A stretch of DNA of 64,000 nt from PVC group bacterium (GTDB taxonomy: Bacteria; Omnitrophota; Gorgyraeia; B26-G9), in contig JAAEQR010000072.1 of assembly GCA_024231215.1 (NCBI GenBank), positions 577,210 through 641,209 on the forward strand, read 5' to 3'. This document shows positions 34,734 to 43,739 of the stretch, in pieces. The position numbers and the translations under genes are program-made. The notes under the pieces are model-generated. The model did not search any database. It had not been told where the DNA came from and saw only the letters and a program-made list of their open reading frames with translations. Every line of letters starts with the position of its first letter. Positions within the stretch are counted from its first letter, which is position 1.

Positions 34734-34821
34734 TTTTTCAGGAAACGGGAAAATTGCAGAAACCAGTTCAAAAGGATAAGCCTGAATAGATGTAAATATT
34801 TATAGAATAAGATGTTAAATT

Positions 34822-34854
34822 AAGGAGCAGTGATTTTTTGCTGCTCCTTTTTAT
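34822..34854 (+). terminator. Intrinsic terminator after the AEC gene
   Basis: AAGGAGCAG (34822-34830) pairs with CTGCTCCTT (34841-34849) around a 10-nt loop, followed by TTTTATTT. The rest of this roughly 240-bp gap holds the promoter listed next and nothing else that I see. Confidence 0.8.
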
Positions 34855-34874
34855 TTGATTTTATAGGATTTTTC

Positions 34875-34903
34875 TTGCGTATTTTAGTCTTTTGATTTAT
34901 ACT
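34875..34903 (+). promoter_or_regulatory. Candidate promoter for the GH94 gene
   Basis: TTGCGT (34875-34880), 17 bp, TATACT (34898-34903), in AT-rich sequence about 70 bp before the start codon. Confidence 0.5.
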
Positions 34904-34974
34904 ATAAATCTATCCGTATTTTTGTATATGAACTTGTAACTAATTTGTTTGTAAATGATTGAAAAAAGGGTTGT

Positions 34975-37710
34975 ATGAAAGAAGAATTGTGGAAGTTTAT
35001 TAATAATGACGGTGATTTTATTGTTCCCGATCCTGAAAAAGTAAACCGTCTTTATTTTCCGTTGGCCAATGAGGCGGAATTTATGTCCGCAGTTACGCCG
35101 TTACTCCAAGGGGATATAAAGATAGGTCAAAATCATTTTTTAACCCAGCCGATTACAAGTGAATGTCTTTACAATATAAAGTCTAATCGAAATTTTTGGT
35201 TGTATCTGGATAATCATAAGATATGGTCTTTAACCGGTGTTTCTTACTGCCGGTGTAAGAAAGAAAGTATGGCGCTTAAGGCTGGTATGCTTTGGCATAC
35301 GATTACACGTACCTGTAAAGAAGTAGGGTTGGAATCTGAAATAACTAATTTTGTTCCGGTAAGTGGTGAGCATGTGGAGTTAATGCGGATAACAATAAAG
35401 AATATTTCGAAAAAGACAATTGCTTTTACTCCGACCTCTGCGATTCCGCTTTTCGGACGATCCGCGGATAACCTGCGTGATCATCGTCATGTGACAAGTT
35501 TATTAAACAGGATTAAATTACCACAACAGGGTATTATTCTTAAACCGGTGATGTCTTTTGATGAACGGGGACATAAGGTTAATCAGCATTCTTATTTTGT
35601 TTTTGGTCTTGAAGGTAAGGGAACTTTATCTGTAGGGTTTTTTCCTACGGTGGAATCTTTTATTGGAGAAGGCGGTTGTCTTGAATATCCTAAATCAGTT
35701 GTGGAGAACCGTACTCCGGTAAAGAAGATCACGGATATTCATCAAGGAAAAGAAGCTATGGGTGCATTGCGCTTTAAAAAGAAAACGCTTAAGCCGGGGG
35801 CATCTGTAGAATATATTATTATGTTGGGGATAGCCGAAGTTGATAATCTTCCGGTTAAGATATTTAATAAGTTCAATACAGCAAAAAAAGTTGCCAGAGC
35901 GCTGAATGAAAATAAAGCTTATTGGAAACAGAAAATTGATACCATGGATTTTGTTACGGGTGATAAAGTTTATGATCGGTGGTTGAAATGGGTTAGATTG
36001 CAGCCTGTTTTGAGAAAAATATTTGGTTGTTCTTTTTTGCCGGAGTTTGATTACGGTCGGGGAGGAAAAGGCTGGCGTGATCTCTGGCAGGATTGTCTGA
36101 CCCTGATTTTTATTAATCCGAAACAGATGAGGAAGATTTTAACAGCTAATTTTTCAGGCGTAAGGATTGATGGGACAAACGCGACAATTATCACCAAAAA
36201 ACCAGGACACTTTATTGCGGACAGAAATAAGATTTCGCGTACTTGGATGGATCATGGAGTATGGCCGTATTTTACACTGCAGCTTTATATGCATCAGACA
36301 GGAGATTTAGATGTATTATTTGATAATGTTAATTATTTTTATGATCAATTGATATTTCGTGCTAAAAAGAGAGATTCTAATTGGAAATCCAGGTGTAAAT
36401 ACGGAAGCCATTTACATACTAGGAGTGGAAAGCTGCATAAAGGGACTATCCTGGAGCATGTTTTGGTGTCGCATCTGACTGCATTTTTTAATGTAGGGAA
36501 TCATAATAATATGAAATTGGAGGATGCGGATTGGAACGATGGTCTGGATATGGCGCATGAGAAGGGAGAAAGTGTTGCTTTTACCTGTTTCTATGCCTGG
36601 AATATCTATAATATTACAATTTTACTGAATGAACTTAAAACTCGTCTAAAGAAGAAAAAAGTGTTTTTAACCGAGGAGCTATTACTGCTTCTGGATACTA
36701 GTCAAAAACACCCGGTTAATTATAATAATGCAGCTGAAAAAAGAGCGCGTTTAGCCAAATATTTTAGTACAGTTAAGCATAGTGTAAGCGGTAAAAAGAA
36801 AGCTTTAGATATCGATGTGCTTATTAAAGATTTAACCGCAAAATGGAAATGGCTCTTTAAACATGTACAGACAAAAGAATGGGTTGATTTAAACGGAAAA
36901 GAAGGGGTTTTTAACGGGTATTATGATAATAAGGGTAGACGAGTTGAAGGCAAAGTAAACGGTAAGGTTAGAATGACTCTTACCGGTCAGGTTTTTCCGA
37001 TTATGAGCGGGATTGCAAGTAAGGAGCAGTCCCATAAGGCTTTTAAAGCTGCACAACGTTATTTGAAACAGAAGCAACATGGTGGATATCGTTTGAATAC
37101 TGATTTTGAATCTCCGCAATTTGACTTGGGGAGGGCTTTTGCTTTTGCTTACGGTCATAAGGAGAACGGTGCGGTTTTTAGTCATATGTGTGTCATGTTT
37201 GCTAATGCGCTATATCAACAGGGACTGGTTAATGAAGGATATGAGGTTATCGATAGTCTGTTTAATATGGCACTGAATACCCCGGCAAGTAAAATTTATC
37301 CTTGTTTACCGGAATATTTTGATTTAGAAGGCCGCGGGATGTATTCTTATTTGACTGGATCTGCCAGCTGGTATGTGATGACTGTACTTACCGAGATATT
37401 CGGGATTAAAGGTCATTTTGGAGAGTTGGTTATCGCGCCTAAATTAGCGGCTAAACAGTTTATAGGGACAAAGAATGTTTCTTTGCGCTGCAATTTTGCT
37501 GGGCGTTCTTTGAACATTACTTTTAAAAATCCGCGTAAAGTAGAATATGAAAAATATGCCTTTTCAGGGGTAACGATTTCTCCTCAGATGTCTTTTGCTA
37601 GTATATCTGAGAAGGAAATCATTATCCTGCGTAAAGAGCTTCTTAAAGTACCTAAAAACACACCAATTAATATTGAAATAATCCTCAATTCTAGCCAGAA
37701 TATTTCATAG
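34975..37710 (+). CDS. GH94 glycoside phosphorylase (cellobiose/chitobiose phosphorylase-like)
   Basis: 911 residues, full length for the family formerly called glycosyltransferase 36. The N-terminal beta-sandwich (to about 300) is followed by an (alpha/alpha)6 barrel with the catalytic acid in EDADWNDGLDMAHEKGE (Asp near 520), plus FDYGRGGKGWRDLWQDCL and the phosphate-side residues near HRH and GSASW. It cleaves beta-linked disaccharides with phosphate to give sugar-1-phosphate. The 35-residue-scale motif order suggests cellobiose- or chitobiose-like substrates, not settled. Single-gene unit with its own promoter. Confidence 0.87.
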   Translation: MKEELWKFINNDGDFIVPDPEKVNRLYFPLANEAEFMSAVTPLLQGDIKIGQNHFLTQPITSECLYNIKSNRNFWLYLDNHKIWSLTGVSYCRCKKESMALKAGMLWHTITRTCKEVGLESEITNFVPVSGEHVELMRITIKNISKKTIAFTPTSAIPLFGRSADNLRDHRHVTSLLNRIKLPQQGIILKPVMSFDERGHKVNQHSYFVFGLEGKGTLSVGFFPTVESFIGEGGCLEYPKSVVENRTPVKKITDIHQGKEAMGALRFKKKTLKPGASVEYIIMLGIAEVDNLPVKIFNKFNTAKKVARALNENKAYWKQKIDTMDFVTGDKVYDRWLKWVRLQPVLRKIFGCSFLPEFDYGRGGKGWRDLWQDCLTLIFINPKQMRKILTANFSGVRIDGTNATIITKKPGHFIADRNKISRTWMDHGVWPYFTLQLYMHQTGDLDVLFDNVNYFYDQLIFRAKKRDSNWKSRCKYGSHLHTRSGKLHKGTILEHVLVSHLTAFFNVGNHNNMKLEDADWNDGLDMAHEKGESVAFTCFYAWNIYNITILLNELKTRLKKKKVFLTEELLLLLDTSQKHPVNYNNAAEKRARLAKYFSTVKHSVSGKKKALDIDVLIKDLTAKWKWLFKHVQTKEWVDLNGKEGVFNGYYDNKGRRVEGKVNGKVRMTLTGQVFPIMSGIASKEQSHKAFKAAQRYLKQKQHGGYRLNTDFESPQFDLGRAFAFAYGHKENGAVFSHMCVMFANALYQQGLVNEGYEVIDSLFNMALNTPASKIYPCLPEYFDLEGRGMYSYLTGSASWYVMTVLTEIFGIKGHFGELVIAPKLAAKQFIGTKNVSLRCNFAGRSLNITFKNPRKVEYEKYAFSGVTISPQMSFASISEKEIIILRKELLKVPKNTPINIEIILNSSQNIS

Positions 37711-37825
37711 TATAGTCTACTACGGGCACAATTTGCCGCACATCTGCGGCGTTGTATTCCTTCAGCTTCTCCTCGACGTACCGCAGAGGGTACTCCTCCG
37801 GGAGCTTCAGTCGTGCGCCTTGCAT
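37691..37825 (-). CDS. Candidate 44-residue ORF in a GC-rich islet
   Basis: Minus-strand frame starting MQGARLKLPEEYPLRYVEEK and ending VVDYTMKYSG, strongly amphipathic and protein-like, in a 175-bp stretch clearly richer in G+C than everything around it. The frame stays open upstream past the ATG, so this could also be the surviving C-terminus of a longer broken gene. It overlaps the end of the GH94 gene by 20 bp. No clear ribosome site or promoter. Family not recognised. Confidence 0.35.
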   Translation of the reverse strand: MQGARLKLPEEYPLRYVEEKLKEYNAADVRQIVPVVDYTMKYSG

Positions 37826-37885
37826 CTGTACTACATCTTGCACCCTCGTTACGATGATACCATGAAATATCCGAGCTTCTGAGAA

Positions 37886-37914
37886 TTGACACGCCTTTTT
37901 TTCTGTGCTACAAT
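37886..37914 (+). promoter_or_regulatory. Consensus promoter of rfbB
   Basis: TTGACA (37886-37891), 17 bp, TACAAT (37909-37914): close to the full sigma70 consensus. It marks the right boundary of the GC-rich islet. Confidence 0.75.
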
Positions 37915-37929
37915 CGTTCTTAATTCTAC

Positions 37930-37968
37930 CTATATATAATATATTATATAATTTTAAATTATATATAG
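37930..37968 (+). repeat. AT-only inverted repeat in the rfbB leader
   Basis: CTATATATAAT (37930-37940) and ATTATATATAG (37958-37968) are perfect 11-bp inverted copies around an AT-rich 17-nt loop, just after the predicted transcription start. It could form a leader hairpin or bind a protein. Confidence 0.5.
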
Positions 37969-38014
37969 TTGTACTCCTAAGATATTCTAATTTAATAAAA
38001 AGAAAGGTCAAACC

Positions 38015-38980
38015 ATGAAAATCTTGATAACCGGTGGATTAGGGTTTATCGGTGGTAACTTCATACGATATATTTTAAAAACCTATCCGAAAATCTATAT
38101 TGTTAATCTCGATAAGCAGACTTATGCAGCCAACCGGGGAAATATTAAAGAATTTTCCGCATATTCGCATTATTCTTTTGTAAAAGGGGATATAGCTGAT
38201 CGTAAAATAGTTAACAAGGCTATGCGCGGTTGTTCTATGGTTATTAATTTCGCGGCGGAAACACATGTGGACAGATCAATAGAGGATGCGGATGTCTTTA
38301 TAAAAACCAATGTCTTTGGGGTACATACTCTTTTAGAGGCTGCTCGAAAAATAAAGGTTAAAAGATTTATTCAAATAAGTACAGATGAAGTTTATGGATC
38401 TAGACTTTCCGGTTCGTTTAAGGAATCAGATCGGTTGGGACCCAATAATCCATATTCTGCAAGCAAGGCTTCAGCTGATATGTTGGTCAGGTCGTATTTT
38501 AAAACTTATAATATGCCGGTAATTATTGTGCGTCCGACGAATAATTTTGGGCCGTATCAATTCCCGGAAAAAGTTATTCCGCTTTTTGTGACCAATCTTC
38601 TGGAGAATAAAAAGGTTCCGTTGTATGGGGATGGTAAAAATATTCGTGACTGGTTATTTGTGTTTGATAACTGCCGGGCAATTGATTTGGTGCGACGAAA
38701 AGGTGAGATTGGAGAAATTTATAATGTTGGCGCAGGTAATGAGGTTAAAAATATAGAACTGACGCAGATGATTTTAGAACGATTGGAAAAATCGCCGAAA
38801 CATATAAAGTATGTAAAGGATCGATTAGGACATGATCGTAGATATAGTTTAAGTAGTGCTAAGTTACGTTCTTTAGGATTTAAACCGAAATATGGTTTTC
38901 AGCAGGCTCTGATTTATACAATTGATTGGTATAAGGATAATCAAAACTGGTGGAAGAAGCTAAAAAGAAAATCCTCATAA
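38015..38980 (+). CDS. rfbB: dTDP-glucose 4,6-dehydratase family NAD-dependent sugar epimerase/dehydratase
   Basis: Extended short-chain dehydrogenase. GGLGFIGGNFIRY binds NAD; FAAETHVDRSIEDA and STDEVYGS carry the DE pair typical of RmlB; YSASKASADMLVRSY has the YxxxK catalytic pair; RPTNNFGPYQFPEKVIPLF is typical of RfbB. 321 residues, slightly short. It makes dTDP-4-keto-6-deoxyglucose from dTDP-glucose. rfbD overlaps its end; rfbA and rfbC are not in the window. Ribosome site AGAAAGG. Confidence 0.9.
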   Translation: MKILITGGLGFIGGNFIRYILKTYPKIYIVNLDKQTYAANRGNIKEFSAYSHYSFVKGDIADRKIVNKAMRGCSMVINFAAETHVDRSIEDADVFIKTNVFGVHTLLEAARKIKVKRFIQISTDEVYGSRLSGSFKESDRLGPNNPYSASKASADMLVRSYFKTYNMPVIIVRPTNNFGPYQFPEKVIPLFVTNLLENKKVPLYGDGKNIRDWLFVFDNCRAIDLVRRKGEIGEIYNVGAGNEVKNIELTQMILERLEKSPKHIKYVKDRLGHDRRYSLSSAKLRSLGFKPKYGFQQALIYTIDWYKDNQNWWKKLKRKSS

Positions 38981-39867
38981 CCGGCATAAATGGAATGCTT
39001 GGTGCAGATTTAATTAAACAGCTGTGCAATAAATATTGCATTGCGGGTATAGATATAACTTCGTCGGAAAAAGACGGTATTGAATGTGTGTTGTGTGATA
39101 TTACCGATGAACAGCAGGTTGAAGATGTTTTTTTGCGATTGGCTCCTTGGGGTGTTATTCATGCTGCTGCCTATACGAATGTAGACGGGTGTGAGCAAGA
39201 TACTAAAAAGGCTTATCTTATTAATGCCGAAGGGACAAAGAACGTTGCAACTGTTTGTAAAAAAACAGGCGCAAAACTTATCTATATCAGCACCGATTAT
39301 GTTTTTGACGGAAAAAACACTATTCCCTATAAAGAAACAGATTCTCCTAATCCATTGAATGAATATGGTCGTACAAAGCTGGCTGGGGAGGAGTTTGTCC
39401 GGGCTTATGCGGATGAGTTTTTGATTGTGAGAACAAGCTGGCTTTTTGGTTTAGCTGGTAAGAATTTTGTAAGAACAATCATAGAAAAGGCAGGGGAAGT
39501 AGAACAGCTGAAGGTGGTTAATGACCAGACCGGTAGTCCTACCCATACTGTGAGTTTAGCGCAGGCTATAGATAAATTAATTGATTCTGTTTTTTTGTCT
39601 GGTTCAGAAACAGAACATCGTGATCTTTTTCATGTAAGCAATTCAGGTAGCTGTACCTGGTATGAGTTTGCTAAAAAGATTTTAGAATTAAACGAATTGA
39701 AAACCGAAATTATTCCGGTGGATTCTTCTGTGGTTAGTCGTCCGGCAAAACGCCCGCATTTTTCGGTCATAGATAATTCCTATTATCAACAGATTACAGC
39801 AGATGAATTATGTAGTTGGCAGGAAGCGCTTCGCTGTTATCTTAACCTAATGACAAGTGATGTATAA
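38950..39867 (+). CDS. rfbD: dTDP-4-dehydrorhamnose reductase
   Basis: Reduces dTDP-4-keto-rhamnose to dTDP-rhamnose. ILITGINGMLGADL binds NADPH, AAYTNVDGCEQD and STDYVFDG form the active site, YGRTKLAGEE has YxxxK, RTSWLFG follows. About 305 residues from a GTG that lies 30 bp inside rfbB. The pair points to deoxysugar supply for the envelope polysaccharide, although the large sugar locus lies 6 kb further on. Confidence 0.92.
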   Translation: MEEAKKKILITGINGMLGADLIKQLCNKYCIAGIDITSSEKDGIECVLCDITDEQQVEDVFLRLAPWGVIHAAAYTNVDGCEQDTKKAYLINAEGTKNVATVCKKTGAKLIYISTDYVFDGKNTIPYKETDSPNPLNEYGRTKLAGEEFVRAYADEFLIVRTSWLFGLAGKNFVRTIIEKAGEVEQLKVVNDQTGSPTHTVSLAQAIDKLIDSVFLSGSETEHRDLFHVSNSGSCTWYEFAKKILELNELKTEIIPVDSSVVSRPAKRPHFSVIDNSYYQQITADELCSWQEALRCYLNLMTSDV

Positions 39868-40294
39868 AACCCAAGAAGAAATCTCAGCTGGCGGAGTAGT
39901 ATTTAAATCAGAATCAGGTGTGATTCGTGTTGTTATGATTAGGCGTACGCAGGGGACAGTTTGGTGTCTGCCCAAAGGAAAGATAGAATCAGGGGAGACT
40001 AAAGAACAAGCAGCGTTAAGAGAGGTGCAGGAAGAGACCGGTGCTATTGCCGAAATCCAGGATTTTCTAGGAGATGTAAAATATGAATATACCGATCCCC
40101 GTCGCACATTGCATCTGAAAAAGACAGTGCGTTTCTTTTTAATGAAGTGGGCTGGGCATGATAAACACTATTACGACCATGAAGGAAATAATGCGACCTG
40201 GTTTGATTTGGAAAAAGCAATAGAATCTGCGACTTATCCCGGAGAAAAACAGATATTGCAAGAAGCTAATACATTTTTGCAAAAAACAGAGTAA
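39860..40294 (+). CDS. NUDIX hydrolase
   Basis: About 144 residues. The Nudix box is complete: GKIESGETKEQAALREVQEETGA (G-x5-E-x7-REVQEETG). The N-terminal EISAGGVVFK and the KKTVRFFLMKW strand resemble dinucleoside tetraphosphate (Ap4A) hydrolases, so cleaning of nucleotide diphosphates is likely. Its ATG overlaps the rfbD end; the ligase gene follows 5 bp after its stop. Confidence 0.88.
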   Translation: MYKTQEEISAGGVVFKSESGVIRVVMIRRTQGTVWCLPKGKIESGETKEQAALREVQEETGAIAEIQDFLGDVKYEYTDPRRTLHLKKTVRFFLMKWAGHDKHYYDHEGNNATWFDLEKAIESATYPGEKQILQEANTFLQKTE

Positions 40295-40299
40295 GGATA

Positions 40300-42036
40300 A
40301 TGAAATTTAGAAAATTGGTACTTTATTTTGAAAGATTGGAAGCAACTACTAAACGTCTTGAAATGATAGATATTTTGGCGGAGTTGTTTAAATCTATTGA
40401 TAATCAGGACGAGATAGATAAAGTTATATATCTTTGCCAGGGGCAGCTTTTACCGTCTTTTAAAAACATAGAATTTGGCATGAGTGATAAGTTGATTCAT
40501 AAAGTAATAGTTGAAGCAACCGGCGATACATCTGAGAAAATTCTGGATATGTTCCAAAAGATGGGTGATTACGGTGAAGTTGCTCAACAGTTGTGTGAAG
40601 GCAAGAAAGAAGTTCCAACCTTGACGCAGGTGTATAAACTACTTGCGGAGGTTGCTACTGTTTCCGGCTCAGGAGCAGTTGCTAAGAAAGTGGGGATTTT
40701 AGCCAAGCTTTTAAACGATGTAAGTGCTTTAGAAGCAAAGTATGTAGTGCGTATCATCCTCGGCCGCTTACGGCTGGGAGTAGGAGATCCCACGGTCTTG
40801 GACAGTTTATCTTTAGCTTATACCGGAGATAAGTCTTTGCGTAAAAAGTTGGAACGCGCTTATAATCTTTGTTCTGATCTGGGGCTGGTTGCTAAGATAT
40901 TATTTCAAGAAGGAATAAAAGAGATTGAAAACTTTAAGATTATTGTTGGTTGTCCGATTCGGGTCGCTTTGGCCGCAAGGCTTAAAAATCCAAAAGAGAT
41001 AATAGAAAAGATCGGGAAGTGTGCTGTAGAGTCTAAATATGACGGGTTTCGCGCTCAGGTGCACAAAGATGGCAATAAAATAAATATATATTCTCGCAAT
41101 TTAGAAGATACAACTTTGATGTTTCCGGAAATAGAAAAGGCAGTACGGGAAAATATAAAGACAAAAAAAGTGATCTTTGAAGGAGAGGCTATTTCATATG
41201 ATCCGGATACCGGAGAATGTTTGCCTTTTCAGGTGACAGTGCAACGTAAAAGGAAGTATAATATTAATGAAATGCAGGAGCTTTACCCATTAAGGATTTA
41301 TATATTTGATATTCTATATGCTGACGGAGATTTAACCAGAGAACCATATCAGACACGGAGAAAAATAATGTCTGAAGTTATAAAAGATGGGAAGGTACTT
41401 AAGAAGGCGCCTTTTGAGGTGGTCGATGACGCAAAACGATTATCGGATATTTTCGAAAAAGCGGCGAATGCCGGGTTAGAAGGTATTGTTGCTAAACGGC
41501 TGGATGGCCCGTATAGGGCAGGCGGCCGGGATTTTAACTGGATTAAATTAAAGCGTTCTTATGAAAATAACCTGACAGATACGATTGATTGCGTTTTAGT
41601 TGGATATTTTGTCGGAAAAGGGGCCCGGGCAGCTTTAGGTATCGGTTCACTTTTAGGCTGTGTTTACGATAAGAAAAATGACAGCTTTAAAACAATTGCT
41701 AAGATTGGTTCCGGGGTGACTGAAGCTGAATGGATAAGAATCAAAGCAATGATGGATAAGCTTAAGACTAAAACATCTCCTGTACGGCTGGAATCACAGA
41801 TTGTTCCAGATGTCTGGGTAAATCCTAAGTTGGTTGTAGAAGTGCAGGCAGATGAAATTACCAAAAGTCCGGTGCATACCTGTGGGAAGACAGAAAATGA
41901 ATCTGCCGGTTTTGCGCTTAGATTTCCGCGGATGGTGCGTTTTGTGCGAGATGATAAGAATCCGGAAGATGCTACAAGTGTAGACGAAATACTAAAGATG
42001 TTTAAAATGCAAGGGAGGAAAAGTAACGATGCTTAA
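40300..42036 (+). CDS. ATP-dependent DNA ligase, archaeal/eukaryotic LigI type
   Basis: 578 residues in the order DNA-binding domain (1-~215), adenylation domain with motif I ESKYDGFRAQVH (Lys246 forms the AMP adduct), motif III-IV FEGEAI and GLEGIVAKR, motif V WIKLKR, and an OB domain. The large N-terminal DNA-binding domain and overall size match archaeal replicative ligases rather than the small LigD/LigC types. Bacteria normally use an NAD-dependent LigA for replication, which is not in this window. Overlaps the AmrS gene by 8 bp. Confidence 0.92.
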   Translation: MKFRKLVLYFERLEATTKRLEMIDILAELFKSIDNQDEIDKVIYLCQGQLLPSFKNIEFGMSDKLIHKVIVEATGDTSEKILDMFQKMGDYGEVAQQLCEGKKEVPTLTQVYKLLAEVATVSGSGAVAKKVGILAKLLNDVSALEAKYVVRIILGRLRLGVGDPTVLDSLSLAYTGDKSLRKKLERAYNLCSDLGLVAKILFQEGIKEIENFKIIVGCPIRVALAARLKNPKEIIEKIGKCAVESKYDGFRAQVHKDGNKINIYSRNLEDTTLMFPEIEKAVRENIKTKKVIFEGEAISYDPDTGECLPFQVTVQRKRKYNINEMQELYPLRIYIFDILYADGDLTREPYQTRRKIMSEVIKDGKVLKKAPFEVVDDAKRLSDIFEKAANAGLEGIVAKRLDGPYRAGGRDFNWIKLKRSYENNLTDTIDCVLVGYFVGKGARAALGIGSLLGCVYDKKNDSFKTIAKIGSGVTEAEWIRIKAMMDKLKTKTSPVRLESQIVPDVWVNPKLVVEVQADEITKSPVHTCGKTENESAGFALRFPRMVRFVRDDKNPEDATSVDEILKMFKMQGRKSNDA

Positions 42037-43054
42037 AGAAGCTTTATTATGGGAAAAGGCTATGGGTAATGCTGTTTATTGCCGTTTATGCATGAGAAAG
42101 TGTCTGATAGATGAAGGACATCTGGGCTGGTGTCAGACACGGGTGAATAAAGAGGGAGCGCTGTATACTCTTACTTATGGACAGGTTGCTTCGATGACCA
42201 TTTCTCCTATAGAAAAAAAACCGATGTATCATTTTTTTCCCGGAAGCATTTGGCTTACCTTAGGCGGAGTAGGGTGTAATTTTAAGTGTCACGGATGCCA
42301 GTCTTGGGATGTGTCTCATTGTGATGTAAAGAAAAAACTACCGCAGACAAATTATATGAGCCCGGAAACAGTGGTCAAAAAAGCTAAAAAAAATGGTTGT
42401 AAAGGGATTGTGTTTACTTATAATGAGCCGACGATGTGGTTTGAGTACACCTTAGATGTCTTTAAAAAAGCAAAAGAAGAAGGATTGTCTACTTGTTATG
42501 TTACCAATGGGTACATGACTCCGCAGGCATTAGATATGATTAGTGAATATCTTGACGGGTTTTGTGTGTCTATTAAAGGTGCTTTTATTGAGAGTTATAC
42601 TCGTATTTCTGATATTTCTGATATAAATACTATTTTTAGCAATACTAGTGATGCGAAGCGAAAGCATGCGATACATGTTGAAATCATCACCTCGATTATT
42701 CCGGGATATAATTCTAATGAAAAAGAGTCAAAAGAGATCTGTGCCTGGATATTTGCGGAATTAGGTAAGGATACGCCGTTACATCTTACCCGCTTTTTCC
42801 CGTACGGAGATTTTAAGGATGTTGCGCCTACGCCGGCTGGGTTGTTGGATAACTTATATAAGGTTGCAAAGAGGGAAGGGATTTACTATGTTTATGTGGG
42901 CAATATCCCCGGCCACAATGCCAGTCATACTTATTGCCAGAATTGCAAGAAGATGGTAATAAAAAGGAAAGAGTACGACGAAATAGAAGCTATTTTACGT
43001 GAAGGACATTGTCCTCATTGCAATGCTCTTATTTTTGGTAGGTTTGCGTTCTAA
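42029..43054 (+). CDS. amrS: AmmeMemoRadiSam system radical SAM enzyme (AmrS)
   Basis: 341 residues. The N-terminal zinc-ribbon-like CRLCMRKCLIDEGHLGWC leads into a radical SAM triad at VGCNFKCHGCQSW (C-x3-C-x2-C). The family normally sits with AMMECR1 and Memo genes, neither of which is here. The reaction is not settled. The 3' end holds more Cys pairs (YCQNCKKM, GHCPHCNA). Its frame end overlaps the next gene's upstream region. Confidence 0.88.
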   Translation: MLKEALLWEKAMGNAVYCRLCMRKCLIDEGHLGWCQTRVNKEGALYTLTYGQVASMTISPIEKKPMYHFFPGSIWLTLGGVGCNFKCHGCQSWDVSHCDVKKKLPQTNYMSPETVVKKAKKNGCKGIVFTYNEPTMWFEYTLDVFKKAKEEGLSTCYVTNGYMTPQALDMISEYLDGFCVSIKGAFIESYTRISDISDINTIFSNTSDAKRKHAIHVEIITSIIPGYNSNEKESKEICAWIFAELGKDTPLHLTRFFPYGDFKDVAPTPAGLLDNLYKVAKREGIYYVYVGNIPGHNASHTYCQNCKKMVIKRKEYDEIEAILREGHCPHCNALIFGRFAF

Positions 43055-43076
43055 ATGCACTTTCCCAATGCCCTCA

Positions 43077-43727
43077 ATGAGTAAAATAAATAATATATTC
43101 TTTAAAATTTTCAAGCGTTTGCATGAAGTTTATGGTCCTCAATACTGGTGGCCGGGGCAGACTCGTATAGAAATAATCGTCGGGGCGATTTTAACTCAAA
43201 ATACGGCCTGGGTAAATGTAGAAAAGGCGATAACAAATTTAGAAAAATCAGGGGTTCTTTCAGTAAATAAATTGTTAGATATAAAGCAAGATCGTCTTGC
43301 GGTATTAATACAACCATCCGGCTATTATAATGTAAAGGCTAAACGGCTAAATAACTTTATGCGTTTTTTAGCCAAAGAGTATAACAGTTCTTTAGATAAT
43401 ATGTTTAAAGAGACTTTGCCGGGGTTGCGTGATAAGTTGATTTCTGTGAACGGGCTGGGGGAGGAGACGGTTGATAGTATTTTATTGTATGCCGGAGCAA
43501 AACCGGTATTTGTTGTAGATGCTTATACTCGCAGGATATTTTGCTGTCAGGGGTTGATTGATAAGGATAATACGTATCAACAAATTCAGCAAAAATTTAT
43601 GACCCATTTAGAAAATGATACAGAGTTATTTAATGAATACCATGCACTGATTGTGCGACTGGGCAAGGATGTTTGTCGTAAAAAACCAAAATGTAATGAA
43701 TGCCCATTGCTGGATTTGAAAATGTAA
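43077..43727 (+). CDS. HhH-GPD base-excision glycosylase, EndoIII-like, non-lyase variant
   Basis: About 216 residues. The helix-hairpin-helix reads LISVNGLGEETVDSILLYA, followed by the catalytic Asp in VFVVDAYTRR. The position of the Schiff-base Lys of endonuclease III is occupied by Glu (GEET), so lyase activity is not expected. At the end, CRKKPKCNECP offers only three of the four Fe-S ligands. The ATG at 43077 is chosen, since the open frame upstream lies within AmrS. It resembles EndoIII-related proteins of thermophiles. Confidence 0.85.
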   Translation: MSKINNIFFKIFKRLHEVYGPQYWWPGQTRIEIIVGAILTQNTAWVNVEKAITNLEKSGVLSVNKLLDIKQDRLAVLIQPSGYYNVKAKRLNNFMRFLAKEYNSSLDNMFKETLPGLRDKLISVNGLGEETVDSILLYAGAKPVFVVDAYTRRIFCCQGLIDKDNTYQQIQQKFMTHLENDTELFNEYHALIVRLGKDVCRKKPKCNECPLLDLKM

Positions 43728-43739
43728 GGAGTTTATTTG

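Noticed and set aside
37584-37892. 102-codon minus-strand frame across the end of the GH94 gene
   Set aside because: Much of it opposes the GH94 coding region, and its sequence is Arg-rich and unlike a protein; the other minus frame is the better candidate.
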